From: JAFGBH01 sp964430915 | GTDB taxonomy: Bacteria > Desulfobacterota > Syntrophia > Syntrophales > UBA2210 | Reading direction: 5' to 3' | Assembly: GCA_964430915.1 (NCBI GenBank) | Contig: CAYSHT010000064.1 | Coordinates: forward strand, 1 to 12,202 | Length of the DNA stretch: 12,202 nucleotides | Shown: piece after piece, positions 6,132 to 12,202 of the stretch | Position numbering within the stretch: the stretch's first letter is position 1 | How the letters are laid out: each line of letters starts with the position of its first letter | Translations under genes and position numbers: made by a program | Notes under the pieces: generated by a model | What the model saw: the letters and a program-made list of their open reading frames with translations, nothing else | Database searches by the model: none | What the model was told of the DNA's origin: nothing

Positions 6132-7460
6132 ATGAAACATGATAAATGCCAGGAGCTGACCGAAAGATTCAATACAATTTTTCCAGGCGGTCACAGCAAC
6201 TTCCGGGTTCCCTTCGAGGCGACACAGAACAGGATATTCATAACAAAAGCCGAGGGGAGTCATCTCTGGGACGCCGACGGGAATGAATACATCGATTACA
6301 TGGGCGCAATGGGACCGAATATCCTCGGCCATCGACACCCCGATTATATTCAGGCGCTCAAGGAGTATCTGGATGAGATGTCCTTTGCCATCGGTTCGGG
6401 AATACTCTTCACCCCTGCCGACATAGAACTGGGTAAAAAAATCATCGAGCACATCCCCTGTGCCGAAAAGGTAAAATTCTGTCTCTCGGGGACAGAGGCA
6501 GTTCAAATGGCAATACGACTCGCCCGCGCCTATACGGGAAGGCCCTATTTCATACGATTTGAAAGCCACTATCACGGATGGCTCGATAATGTCCTTGGTG
6601 GCGTTATCAACCCGAATCCTGACGGGAAACCTTTCGGTGTCGATAATCCCGATCTCGACCTCGTAACCTACACCCAGGGGAGAAACCCCAGAGCCCTCGA
6701 AGAATCCTTTGTTCTGCCCTGGAATGATGTCGAGCGTCTCGAGGAGGTACTCGAGAAATATGGCGAAGAAGTGGCGATAATCCATTTTGAGGGGATTGTG
6801 TGCAACCACTTCGGAATGATGCCGAAACCGGGATTTATTGAGAAAATACGTGAGCTGTGCACAAAATACGGCATCGTTATGAGTATGGATGAAGTCATCA
6901 CCGGCTTCAGGCTTGGTCTCGGCGGTGCCCAGGGATATCTCGGCGTGACCCCCGATATCGCAACATTCGGGAAGGCAATGGCTGGTGGCGTTCCCTTTTC
7001 CGCCGTTGTGGGAAAGGCCGAGATTCTCAATCAACTTCAGGATGGGACGGTCCTCGGTCCCGGCACCTTTAACGGAAATCCCTTCGCAGTGAAAGCGGCA
7101 CTCACCACCCTCTCGATCCTGGAGAAGGACAATGGGGCCTGTTACGATGAGATGTGGCGGGTACAGAAACGGCTGATGGATGGCCTGAAAGACCTTGCCC
7201 AAAAGTACAGCATCCCCCTTCTTATCCATGGATTAACCGGGGTTTTCCACACCCTTTTCGGTATCACGAGGGACGCCATTTATACCGATGCCGACCTGGA
7301 GGATTTCGATCTGAATCTCCTGTACAGTTTCTGGCCCAAAATGCATGAGGAGGGTATCATCGTCATGGCAGGCGGCAGGTGGTATATGACGATGTCCCAT
7401 ACCAATGAGGATGTCGACAGGACGCTCGAAGCCGCTGACAAGACCATGGGTGAAATGTAA
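6132..7460 (+). CDS. Class-III PLP aminotransferase, glutamate-1-semialdehyde aminomutase-like
   Basis: A 442-aa pyridoxal-phosphate enzyme of fold type I related to HemL. Motifs in order: PGGHSNFRVPF (18-28), WDADGNEYIDYMGAMGPNILGHRHP (46-70), phosphate-binding SGTEA (119-123), HYHGW (146-150) stacking on the cofactor, DEVITGFR (253-260) with Asp253 for the pyridine nitrogen, and TFGKAMAGG (278-286) with the Schiff-base Lys281. All PLP residues are intact. HemL turns glutamate-1-semialdehyde into 5-aminolevulinate. This protein keeps the general signature, but its active-site stretches (PGGHSNFRV rather than the usual PGGVNSPVRAF) look divergent, and it sits with a Crp/Fnr regulator and a methyltransferase rather than heme genes, so another amino-acid or amino-sugar substrate is possible. 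It starts 25 nt after the regulator gene, with GAGGGGG upstream of the ATG. Family secure, substrate not. Confidence 0.88.
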   Translation: MKHDKCQELTERFNTIFPGGHSNFRVPFEATQNRIFITKAEGSHLWDADGNEYIDYMGAMGPNILGHRHPDYIQALKEYLDEMSFAIGSGILFTPADIELGKKIIEHIPCAEKVKFCLSGTEAVQMAIRLARAYTGRPYFIRFESHYHGWLDNVLGGVINPNPDGKPFGVDNPDLDLVTYTQGRNPRALEESFVLPWNDVERLEEVLEKYGEEVAIIHFEGIVCNHFGMMPKPGFIEKIRELCTKYGIVMSMDEVITGFRLGLGGAQGYLGVTPDIATFGKAMAGGVPFSAVVGKAEILNQLQDGTVLGPGTFNGNPFAVKAALTTLSILEKDNGACYDEMWRVQKRLMDGLKDLAQKYSIPLLIHGLTGVFHTLFGITRDAIYTDADLEDFDLNLLYSFWPKMHEEGIIVMAGGRWYMTMSHTNEDVDRTLEAADKTMGEM

Positions 7461-7543
7461 GTTTCAGAAGCTATCTCCTTTTAATGCCCTGCCCCGCAGT
7501 ATGAGAATGCTATTTACCGGATTATATTAAGCGGAGGATATTC

Positions 7544-8183
7544 ATGCCCAAGCGTATCACCGAAGATCACCAGGAAGATTTTTTCTCCGGCCTCGAAAAC
7601 GCTCGAAAATATGCAGAAGAGGCAGAAAAATCCTCGACAATGCGCTTCAGGGGTTTCCTGAAGAGATTACGCGAGAGCAATGTTAAGGGAAGATATCTGG
7701 AAGTCGGAGACGGACCGGGTATCCTGGCAACAATGATTGCCGAAAATGACAGAGATGTATCCGTCACGGCCTTAGACATTTCCCCAGACATGATTTCAGT
7801 TTCCTCTGAATATAGAGAAGAAGGGTCTGCAATCGCAGATACTGCCAATCACCGGTAATATAGAAGATGACGATTTTATCCTGACACTGGATAAATTCGA
7901 TTTCATCTATTCAACATTTTCGCTTCACCACTGGAATAATCCGATAAAGGTCATCCACAATCTCATGGAACTCTTAAATGATACGGGTATATTGATGATA
8001 TATGACCTCAAAAGGGTGTGGTGGCTCTACTGGATACCGATAGAAAACGGATTTTTCAAATCGATACGGGCCGCCTACATACCCGACGAGATCAGAATGA
8101 TATTACAGGAGTCCAACGCAACACGATACAAAATTGAGACCATTTTCCCCTTTTTCCTGCAAAACATTACCCTCAGAAAATAA
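7544..8183 (+). pseudogene. Class I SAM-dependent methyltransferase, frameshifted
   Basis: Two adjacent open segments in different frames together make one methyltransferase of about 212 aa. The first (ATG at 7544, GGAGG upstream) has motif I YLEVGDGPG (51-59) and the acidic loop ALDISPDM (76-83), then runs out at TAA 7856-7858. The second is open from before 7824 to TAA 8181-8183 and continues sensibly with GNIEDDDFILTLDKF, then DFIYSTFSLHHWNNP, the usual later methyltransferase motifs. The join falls in the purine run 7814-7825, where one extra base (or two missing) shifts the frame by +1. It follows the aminotransferase by 83 nt and ends before a terminator, so it was probably the third gene of the operon. 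Substrate unknown. No known +1 programmed-frameshift signal is visible; a sequencing error in the purine run is possible. Confidence 0.82.
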
Positions 8184-8235
8184 CCGGACGAAGTGTAAAG
8201 CCTATTATGATGTCCATCGACCTCCATAATAAACC

Positions 8236-8290
8236 AAAAAAAAAGATCAGATACCGGAAAAAGGAGTTAAACCGAATCTGATCTTTTTAA
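8236..8290. terminator. Bidirectional rho-independent terminator
   Basis: AAAAAGATCAGAT (8240-8252) and ATCTGATCTTTTT (8276-8288) are exact reverse complements around a 23-nt loop, with A-run and T-run on opposite sides. It lies 53 nt after the stop of the methyltransferase frame and would end the 5429-8183 operon; it could also stop transcription from the other side. Confidence 0.8.
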
Positions 8291-8565
8291 ATTACAATCT
8301 GTATTGGTTGACTTTATATATAGCAATGTCCATGCCAGAATTTTCCATAAAAAATAATATTTATAACTTACTGATATCACGTACTATATGTTCTATAGTT
8401 ACCGATGCCCGCAGAACACCTCCAAAGCGTAAGTGGATACATGGTATCCATATTGGGTGGATATGTGTATACATAGTAGTCAATATCATACACTTCAAAT
8501 TATCGTCATAGATCCAATAAAGCTTATATGACGCACCACGGTATGCCAAAATGTCATTTTTGACC

Positions 8566-8702
8566 GGGAGCGCACCCGCAAGCCCCGCCTTATAGGCGGG
8601 GTAAGGTGCGCAATTAAAAAGGAATATATTATTCGCCTTCGGCTCATGAATCTTCGATTTCCTTACCGGGAAGCCCCGCCCTGCGGGCGGATAGCTTCAA
8701 TG
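8566..8702 (-). repeat. Palindromic intergenic repeat, diverged copy C
   Basis: This has the same plan as copies A and B and the orientation of B. A nested hairpin (outer arms GCGCACC 8570-8576 and GGTGCGC 8605-8611; inner CCCCGCC 8583-8589 and GGCGGGG 8595-8601) is followed by an AT-rich spacer containing TTTCCTTA. A second hairpin follows, with arms GAAGC 8670-8674 and GCTTC 8694-8698 enclosing CCGCCC/GGGCGG. The end AGCTTCAATGC matches copy A exactly in reverse complement. Sequence between the landmarks is strongly diverged, so membership rests on architecture and the shared short blocks. Confidence 0.5.
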
Positions 8703-8803
8703 CCATAAAGGCATATACTCCAAATTTAAAATATATTTCCGCTTCACCACTGAGTCGTCCTTGACATTACAAGACGGCCTGTCTACTATTCATTTTTTTC
8801 ACC

Positions 8804-8989
8804 CTACTTGAGTTCGCCCTTTATGAAACACTCAATCTCAGGAAGGATGCCACACCCCCGCCCGACCTCTCTGAATTTCTTACACTGAGATATAAGGCGT
8901 AGAAAGAGGCGCTCTTTGATACGAATTCGGGGATAGATCTCTCTGGCTGAGGATTTGTCTCCATGCATTTTTCCGATCCACTCATTCAC
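8804..8989 (-). CDS. Possible small hypothetical protein (61 aa)
   Basis: ATG at 8989-8987 to TAG, a basic peptide with three cysteines and no recognisable domain. Codon choice resembles the neighbouring genes (GAG, ATC and CTC are common). Against it: there is no clear Shine-Dalgarno, and its start lies only 21 bp from the divergent DUF3795 gene, leaving little room for two promoters. Probably a chance frame; listed because nothing else explains the stretch. Confidence 0.18.
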   Translation of the reverse strand: MNEWIGKMHGDKSSAREIYPRIRIKERLFLRLISQCKKFREVGRGCGILPEIECFIKGELK

Positions 8990-9010
8990 ACTCGATAGGA
9001 GATTACGATT

Positions 9011-9484
9011 ATGACAATTAATTCCGACTATCTTGCACCCTGCGGCCTGTATTGCGGCGTCTGCGGTATCCTTTACGCCACACGGGACAACAACATGAGG
9101 TTCCTTGAACTTCTGCTTACTATGTACAAATCAAAGGTCCCCGGAATCGATCATCTGACAACCGAGGATTTACTCTGCGACGGATGTCTTTCAGAAAGAA
9201 GATCCATATTTTGCAGGGTCTGTACCATCAGGGATTGTGTCCAGGATAAAGGAATTGAAGGATGCAATAAATGCGATGAGTTTCCCTGTAAGCAAATTGA
9301 GGCCTTTCCGGTAGACGTCGGAAAGAAAGTTATTCTTCGGGCCATACCCTACTGGCGGGAACATGGAACGGAAAAGTGGGTCCATGACTAAGAATTGCGC
9401 TACCACTGCCCCGAATGTGGTCATAAACTCTTCCGGGGTGCGAAGAGGTGCAATAAATGTAAAACCCCTGTCGATTGTGACTGA
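9011..9484 (+). pseudogene. DUF3795 Cys-rich protein, cut from its zinc ribbon by an in-frame stop
   Basis: The first 126 codons encode a DUF3795-type protein with cysteines at 11, 15, 18, 56, 59, 68, 71, 76, 85, 88 and 93 (opening YLAPCGLYCGVCG, later CNKCDEFPC), expected to bind metal. A TAA at 9389-9391 ends it after EHGTEKWVHD. In the same frame 30 more codons continue to TGA at 9482, encoding a zinc ribbon CPECGHKLFRG...CNKC. Many relatives carry such a C-terminal ribbon in one chain, so the TAA is most simply a single nonsense mutation. AGGAG lies 8 nt before the ATG. The product may still be made as a ribbon-less 126-aa protein. Molecular function of the family is unknown to me. Confidence 0.78.
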
Positions 9485-9715
9485 TACAGGTATTTCGTCG
9501 GTGATGGACGCAGGGCTCTGAAAACATGTGCCGATTATCTGGAAGCTGTTTCAAAAGAGATCCTCGGTCTTCACAACCAGGGTCTATCATATGAACGGAT
9601 CGTGGATACCATTTGGGGAGGCGAAAATATCTTTGAGGAGTTGACCGGCGGAGACTATTGCTCAAAAAACATGGTACGTTCGATCATCGAAAACCAACCC
9701 CCACTTCACGAATGA
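9485..9715 (+). pseudogene. C-terminal remnant of a probable MBL-fold metallo-hydrolase
   Basis: Immediately after the TGA at 9482 the same frame stays open for 76 codons to TGA at 9713-9715. The peptide (YFVGDGRRALKTCADYLE, then EILGLHNQGLSYERIVD, then GGDYCSKNMVRSIIEN) resembles the C-terminal helical tail of metallo-beta-lactamase-fold hydrolases, where a GHGP loop is followed by helices for a variable substrate site. The HxHxDH metal-binding core is absent upstream, and there is no plausible start with a ribosome site. It is therefore best read as the end of a gene whose front was lost by deletion, fused next to the DUF3795 remnant. Assignment is from family memory. Confidence 0.5.
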
Positions 9716-9781
9716 GTTTCTTCGATTATCCTGACCCATTACCCTTAATCAGCCAATTCACTTCACCCGGAATACTTCAGA

Positions 9782-9823
9782 GCTGATCAGCAATATTATG
9801 TAACGATTACCGACACATAATAT
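9782..9823. promoter_or_regulatory. Nested palindromes upstream of the acyl-CoA reductase
   Basis: GCTGATCAGC (9782-9791) is a perfect 10-bp palindrome. Next to it, ATATTATGT (9793-9801) and ACATAATAT (9815-9823) form a perfect 9-bp inverted repeat around 13 bp, within which GTAA-CGA-TTAC (9800-9810) is itself symmetric. They are about 200-240 bp before the reductase start and look like protein-binding sites. The regulator is unknown. Confidence 0.4.
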
Positions 9824-9895
9824 GATTTACTCTCAAATCTCTGATGCTCCATAACGTTTCCTTGCACGCCCTAAAAATTACAGATGAAACAAATA

Positions 9896-9933
9896 TAGTA
9901 ATCACCCTGCTCGTATATAATACTAGATTACTA
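9896..9933 (+). promoter_or_regulatory. -10 element TATAAT framed by inverted repeat TAGTAATC...GATTACTA
   Basis: TATAAT (9916-9921) lies about 105 bp before the reductase start and is framed by exact 8-bp inverted arms TAGTAATC (9896-9903) and GATTACTA (9926-9933). There is no good -35 hexamer at the right distance, which suggests an activator-dependent promoter or a repressor footprint over the start site. TTAAC-CT-GTTAA (9940-9951) is a further small palindrome. Confidence 0.42.
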
Positions 9934-10024
9934 CTTGTATTAACCTGTTAACTTACCAGCATGAAATCTTGAAAATATTGTGCGATATTCTTATCAAATA
10001 AAAATCATCGCAAGGACGGTACTT

Positions 10025-11596
10025 ATGAACGCTAACGCAGAGATTTCGGTAAAGGGTCAGTTAAAGGGAAAGCGAATCATGATCACAGGGACCACGGGTT
10101 TTTTGGGAAAGGTAGCCCTTGAAAAGTTAATCAGAGAGGTACCGGAGGTCGAAAAGATTGTCTTGCTGCTTCGTGGTAATGATCGGTACCGAACGGCCCG
10201 GGAGCGTTTTGTGAAGGAGACTGTAGCGTCCTCAATTTTTGACAGGCTGAGAGAAGAGGATTCTGTGTACTTCCAACAGTTCTGTCAAGACAAAATTGAT
10301 TGTGTAACCGGTGAGGTCACGGAAAAGGACTTCGGCATGGATAAGGAACAATTCACGAAACTCGTCTCCTCGATTGATGTGGTGATTAATTCAGCAGCCT
10401 GTGTTGACTTCCGGGGGAAACTGGACCAGACCCTTGCAATTAACGCCCTGAGTCTTCTCAATATTGCAGATCTGGTCAAAGCGGCAGGAAACATCCCTCT
10501 TATCCATGTGTCTACCTGCTATGTGAACGGCTTTACTCAAGGGGACTGCCATGAAGAGATCGTCGCCCCGACCCGGAAGTCGATAAAAAAGAATCCGGCA
10601 GGCTTTTATGAGGTAGCACCCCTTATTACGAAGTTGCAGGAGAAGATTGAAGAGACGAAAAAGGCCTGCATTGAGCCGGACAAATTAGACGAGCAACTCT
10701 CTGATCTTGGGATAAAAGAGTCTCGCCGTTACGGGTGGAATGATACATATACCTTTACAAAGTGGATAGGCGAGCAACTCCTTATGGCGAAGCTGCACGA
10801 TTCAACCCTGACAATCGTCCGTCCGTCCGTCATCGAAAGCACCTATCAGGAACCGGTGGCAGGCTGGATCGAAGGGGTAAAAGTAGCCGATGCCATCATT
10901 CTGGCTTATGCCCGCGAGAAAACCCCCTTCTTCCCAGCGCGACCGAAAGGTGTGATTGATATCATTCCTGCAGATCTCGTAGCGAACAGTTTCATCCTTG
11001 CCATGGCAGAGGCCTTCGCCATGCCTGAAAAACACCGTATTTACCAGTGCTGCTCTGGTTCATCAAATCCGATTAAGATAGGTCAGATGATAGAGCTTCT
11101 CCAGTCGGAGGCAAATCGGAATTACGCTGACTACGATCGGCTGCTGCCGAAGGGGAGGCCGAAGCGCGATTTCAGGACTGTCAACCAGAGTCTTTTTGTG
11201 GTGGCCATGTCCGGGCTTAAGATGGCTGTCCTGGCCTATGGCGGAATCTGCAAGTTTACCGGGATTCGAAACAGGCTTAAAGGCCTCACGACTTTTGTGA
11301 ATACCACGATGAAACTTGCCGTGACGTTTTCCTTCTATGCTGCACCCAAGTGCCTGTTCCACAATACAAAACTGATGGACCTGGTATCGCGGTTGAAGGA
11401 GGAGGATCGCGGACTCTTCCCCGTAAATCCGGAGATTATCAAATGGGAACGCTACATGGGGCCGATCCATCTTTCCGGACTGAACCGGTATAGCCTAAAG
11501 GATCGTAAGAAGATGACCGAGGCACCGGTTAAAAAGTTCAAAAAGGTCGAAAACATCTCCCGGAATAAAGGAAAAGTGGTACCGGATGCGGCATAA
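10025..11596 (+). CDS. Fatty acyl-CoA reductase, extended SDR with FAR C-terminal domain
   Basis: A 523-aa NAD(P)H-dependent reductase of the male-sterility/FAR family, which converts long-chain fatty acyl-CoA (or acyl-ACP) to aldehyde or fatty alcohol. The N-terminal Rossmann domain has the cofactor loop TGTTGFLG (21-28). The catalytic set is Ser163 in HVSTCYVNG with Tyr242 and Lys246 in YTFTK. The C-terminal FAR domain shows FHNTKLMDLVSRL (445-457) and KWERYMGPIHLSGLNRY (473-489), and the tail is lysine-rich. Length is close to that of bacterial alcohol-forming FARs such as those of Marinobacter. I place the start at ATG 10025 because AAGGA lies 8 nt upstream; a GTG at 9980 in the same frame would add 15 residues without a good ribosome site. 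No wax-ester synthase or aldehyde enzyme is adjacent, so the end product (alcohol, wax ester or ether-lipid precursor) is open. Confidence 0.9.
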   Translation: MNANAEISVKGQLKGKRIMITGTTGFLGKVALEKLIREVPEVEKIVLLLRGNDRYRTARERFVKETVASSIFDRLREEDSVYFQQFCQDKIDCVTGEVTEKDFGMDKEQFTKLVSSIDVVINSAACVDFRGKLDQTLAINALSLLNIADLVKAAGNIPLIHVSTCYVNGFTQGDCHEEIVAPTRKSIKKNPAGFYEVAPLITKLQEKIEETKKACIEPDKLDEQLSDLGIKESRRYGWNDTYTFTKWIGEQLLMAKLHDSTLTIVRPSVIESTYQEPVAGWIEGVKVADAIILAYAREKTPFFPARPKGVIDIIPADLVANSFILAMAEAFAMPEKHRIYQCCSGSSNPIKIGQMIELLQSEANRNYADYDRLLPKGRPKRDFRTVNQSLFVVAMSGLKMAVLAYGGICKFTGIRNRLKGLTTFVNTTMKLAVTFSFYAAPKCLFHNTKLMDLVSRLKEEDRGLFPVNPEIIKWERYMGPIHLSGLNRYSLKDRKKMTEAPVKKFKKVENISRNKGKVVPDAA

Positions 11597-11600
11597 CATG

Positions 11601-11626
11601 GGCGGGGGATTAAAACTGCCCCTGCC
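11601..11626 (+). other. GC hairpin directly after the acyl-CoA reductase stop
   Basis: GGCGGGGG (11601-11608) pairs with CCCCTGCC (11619-11626) through one G-U wobble, loop 10 nt, four bases after the stop codon. No T-run follows, so it is more likely a 3'-end stabilising structure than a terminator by itself. Confidence 0.4.
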
Positions 11627-11662
11627 TCATTGATTGATAGATGAAATCTTAGGCGATCCTAG

Positions 11663-11778
11663 GACTGAAGAGCGAGCATATTCCACGCTGCTTGCGATGG
11701 GGTTAGTGAGCGAATAAAAATACAAGTTTCCCTTAACAGTCGAAGCTCCCCCGCAACTTGTTGCGTGGGAGCTTCATT
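11663..11778 (-). repeat. Palindromic intergenic repeat, copy B
   Basis: The reverse complement of this 116-nt stretch aligns end to end with copy A at 3794-3907. Shared blocks include TGAAGCTCCC, CGCAACAAG, ACTGTTAAGG, TATTTTTATT and GCTCGCT. Both hairpins are kept: here GAAGCTCCC...GGGAGCTTC (11742-11775) is nearly perfect. Copies A and B lie in opposite orientation 7.8 kb apart. Confidence 0.72.
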
Positions 11779-11783
11779 TTTTT
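11742..11783 (+). terminator. Hairpin of repeat B plus T-run, terminator of the acyl-CoA reductase gene
   Basis: GAAGCTCCC (11742-11750) pairs with GGGAGCTTC (11767-11775), and CGCAA with TTGCG inside. Seven T residues follow at 11777-11783. This is a textbook rho-independent terminator about 145 nt after the stop codon, made from one hairpin of the repeat element. Confidence 0.8.
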
Positions 11784-11939
11784 AATCACACTCTCATGAA
11801 AAGCAGATGATTAAATACGCCTGCTAATCTTCGGAATCGATTGAGCGCAAGAAATCACCATTATCTATATAAATCTTCAATGACAGTCACTGAAAAAACA
11901 CGGCTCAGCAACGTAAATTCTGGATTTTGAAGGATGTTA

Positions 11940-11968
11940 TTGACTGGTATCCTCTAATTTAGTACTCT
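11940..11968 (+). promoter_or_regulatory. Candidate promoter for the 34-aa ORF
   Basis: TTGACT (11940-11945), a 17-bp spacer and TACTCT (11963-11968). The -35 is good and the -10 poor. It lies about 70 bp before the ATG at 12041. Confidence 0.28.
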
Positions 11969-12013
11969 TTCTCCCGTTTGAGTGGTAGTTCTATTGCAGT
12001 TTGTATTAATCGG

Positions 12014-12040
12014 ACCTAAATTTTACGGAGGGATTTAGGT
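12014..12040 (+). promoter_or_regulatory. Hairpin presenting the Shine-Dalgarno in its loop
   Basis: ACCTAAAT (12014-12021) and ATTTAGGT (12033-12040) are exact reverse complements around the 11-nt loop TTTACGGAGGG, which contains the ribosome-binding GGAGGG. The stem ends directly at the ATG at 12041, so folding would affect start-codon access. Confidence 0.4.
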
Positions 12041-12145
12041 ATGACTATGAAAACCCTGTTTTTCGTAATGAGAGACGGGGGGGTTGTTTTTATTATTCGC
12101 TATTATGTATTCAAACGATATTTTCCACTTCACCAATCTGTATAA
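12041..12145 (+). CDS. Possible 34-aa small protein
   Basis: ATG at 12041 to TAA at 12143-12145 encodes a small basic, hydrophobic peptide (MTMKTLFFVMRDGGVVFIIR, then YYVFKRYFPLHQSV) that could sit in a membrane. In favour: a strong GGAGGG 8 nt before the ATG, displayed in a hairpin loop, and a candidate promoter upstream. Against: very short, with no family resemblance known to me. It might also be the front of a decayed gene. The rest of 11784-12202 shows nothing further. Confidence 0.3.
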   Translation: MTMKTLFFVMRDGGVVFIIRYYVFKRYFPLHQSV

Positions 12146-12202
12146 TCGTATTGAGAGATGATAGATGCTTTATGAATAAAGAAAATAAATTTTATTACAA
12201 AA

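Larger units (their letters stand above)
8291..9010. other. Long non-coding region with palindromes
   Basis: No recognisable gene. 8431-8476 contains repeated GGATA/TATCC units, including the perfect palindrome TGGATAC-ATG-GTATCCA (8434-8450). Repeat copy C lies at about 8566-8702. Short reading frames at 8308-8511 (plus) and 8361-8549 (minus, TTG start) show no family resemblance. Confidence 0.5.

Noticed and set aside
6114..7229. 371-codon open frame on the minus strand inside the aminotransferase gene
   Set aside because: It is antisense to a clear PLP-enzyme gene with all motifs intact; the long frame is a codon-bias shadow and has no recognisable domain.
8361..8549. 62-codon minus-strand frame with TTG start
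   Set aside because: No ribosome-binding site, and its coding potential rests on the GGATA/TATCC repeat tract; no family resemblance.
9482..9484. TGA as a selenocysteine codon joining the zinc ribbon to the following frame
   Set aside because: The residue before it fits the natural end of the ribbon protein, the following peptide belongs to a different family, and no bSECIS-like hairpin is apparent right after the TGA.
9980..10024. GTG start 45 nt upstream for the acyl-CoA reductase
   Set aside because: The extra 15 residues are not typical of the family N-terminus and no Shine-Dalgarno precedes the GTG, whereas AAGGA precedes ATG 10025 at good spacing.

Overview
The window looks like chromosomal DNA of an anaerobic or microaerophilic bacterium, most likely of the deltaproteobacterial (Desulfobacterota) type. 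That placement is an inference from gene content: a NifA-like sigma-54 activator, two CoA-disulfide-reductase/NADH-oxidase family flavoproteins, a Crp/Fnr regulator, a Cys-rich DUF3795 protein and a bacterial fatty acyl-CoA reductase. Large GC-rich palindromic repeats and moderate GC fit it. There is no rRNA, tRNA, CRISPR array, intact transposase or phage gene.

Layout. 1-1105 (minus): N-terminal 368 codons of a GAF + AAA+ sigma-54 activator, cut by the window edge. 1106-1597: non-coding, ending in a strong minus-strand terminator (1498-1552). 1598-3301 (minus): flavin disulfide reductase fused to a rhodanese domain. 3302-3914: regulatory DNA with an FNR-like box, a perfect 18-bp terminator stem and palindromic repeat copy A. 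3915-5276 (minus): a second, rhodanese-less reductase of the same superfamily. It shares a 152-bp promoter region with the divergent Crp/Fnr regulator at 5429-6106 (plus). A HemL-like class-III aminotransferase (6132-7460) and a frameshifted SAM methyltransferase (7544-8183) follow on the plus strand and end at a bidirectional terminator, so 5429-8183 is a probable operon. 8184-9010 is largely non-coding and holds repeat copy C. 9011-9715 is a decayed stretch open in one frame except for two stops: a DUF3795 gene cut from its zinc ribbon by an in-frame TAA, then the C-terminal remnant of a probable MBL-fold hydrolase. 9716-10024 carries several palindromes and leads into a 523-aa fatty acyl-CoA reductase (10025-11596). 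11597-12202 holds repeat copy B, whose hairpin plus T-run serves as a terminator, and a possible 34-aa ORF behind a hairpin that displays its Shine-Dalgarno sequence.

How it may work together (inference). The two reductases and the Crp/Fnr protein form a plausible redox/thiol-sulfur response module. The regulator has the E-T-L-S-R recognition helix typical of FNR-type proteins, and an FNR-like site lies upstream of the rhodanese-fused reductase. The aminotransferase and methyltransferase share the regulator's operon, but their substrates cannot be read from the sequence. The acyl-CoA reductase is a stand-alone gene.

I found no convincing undescribed multi-gene system. The most notable signals are the three-copy palindromic repeat family, the decay cluster 7544-9715 and the operator-like palindromes before the acyl-CoA reductase.
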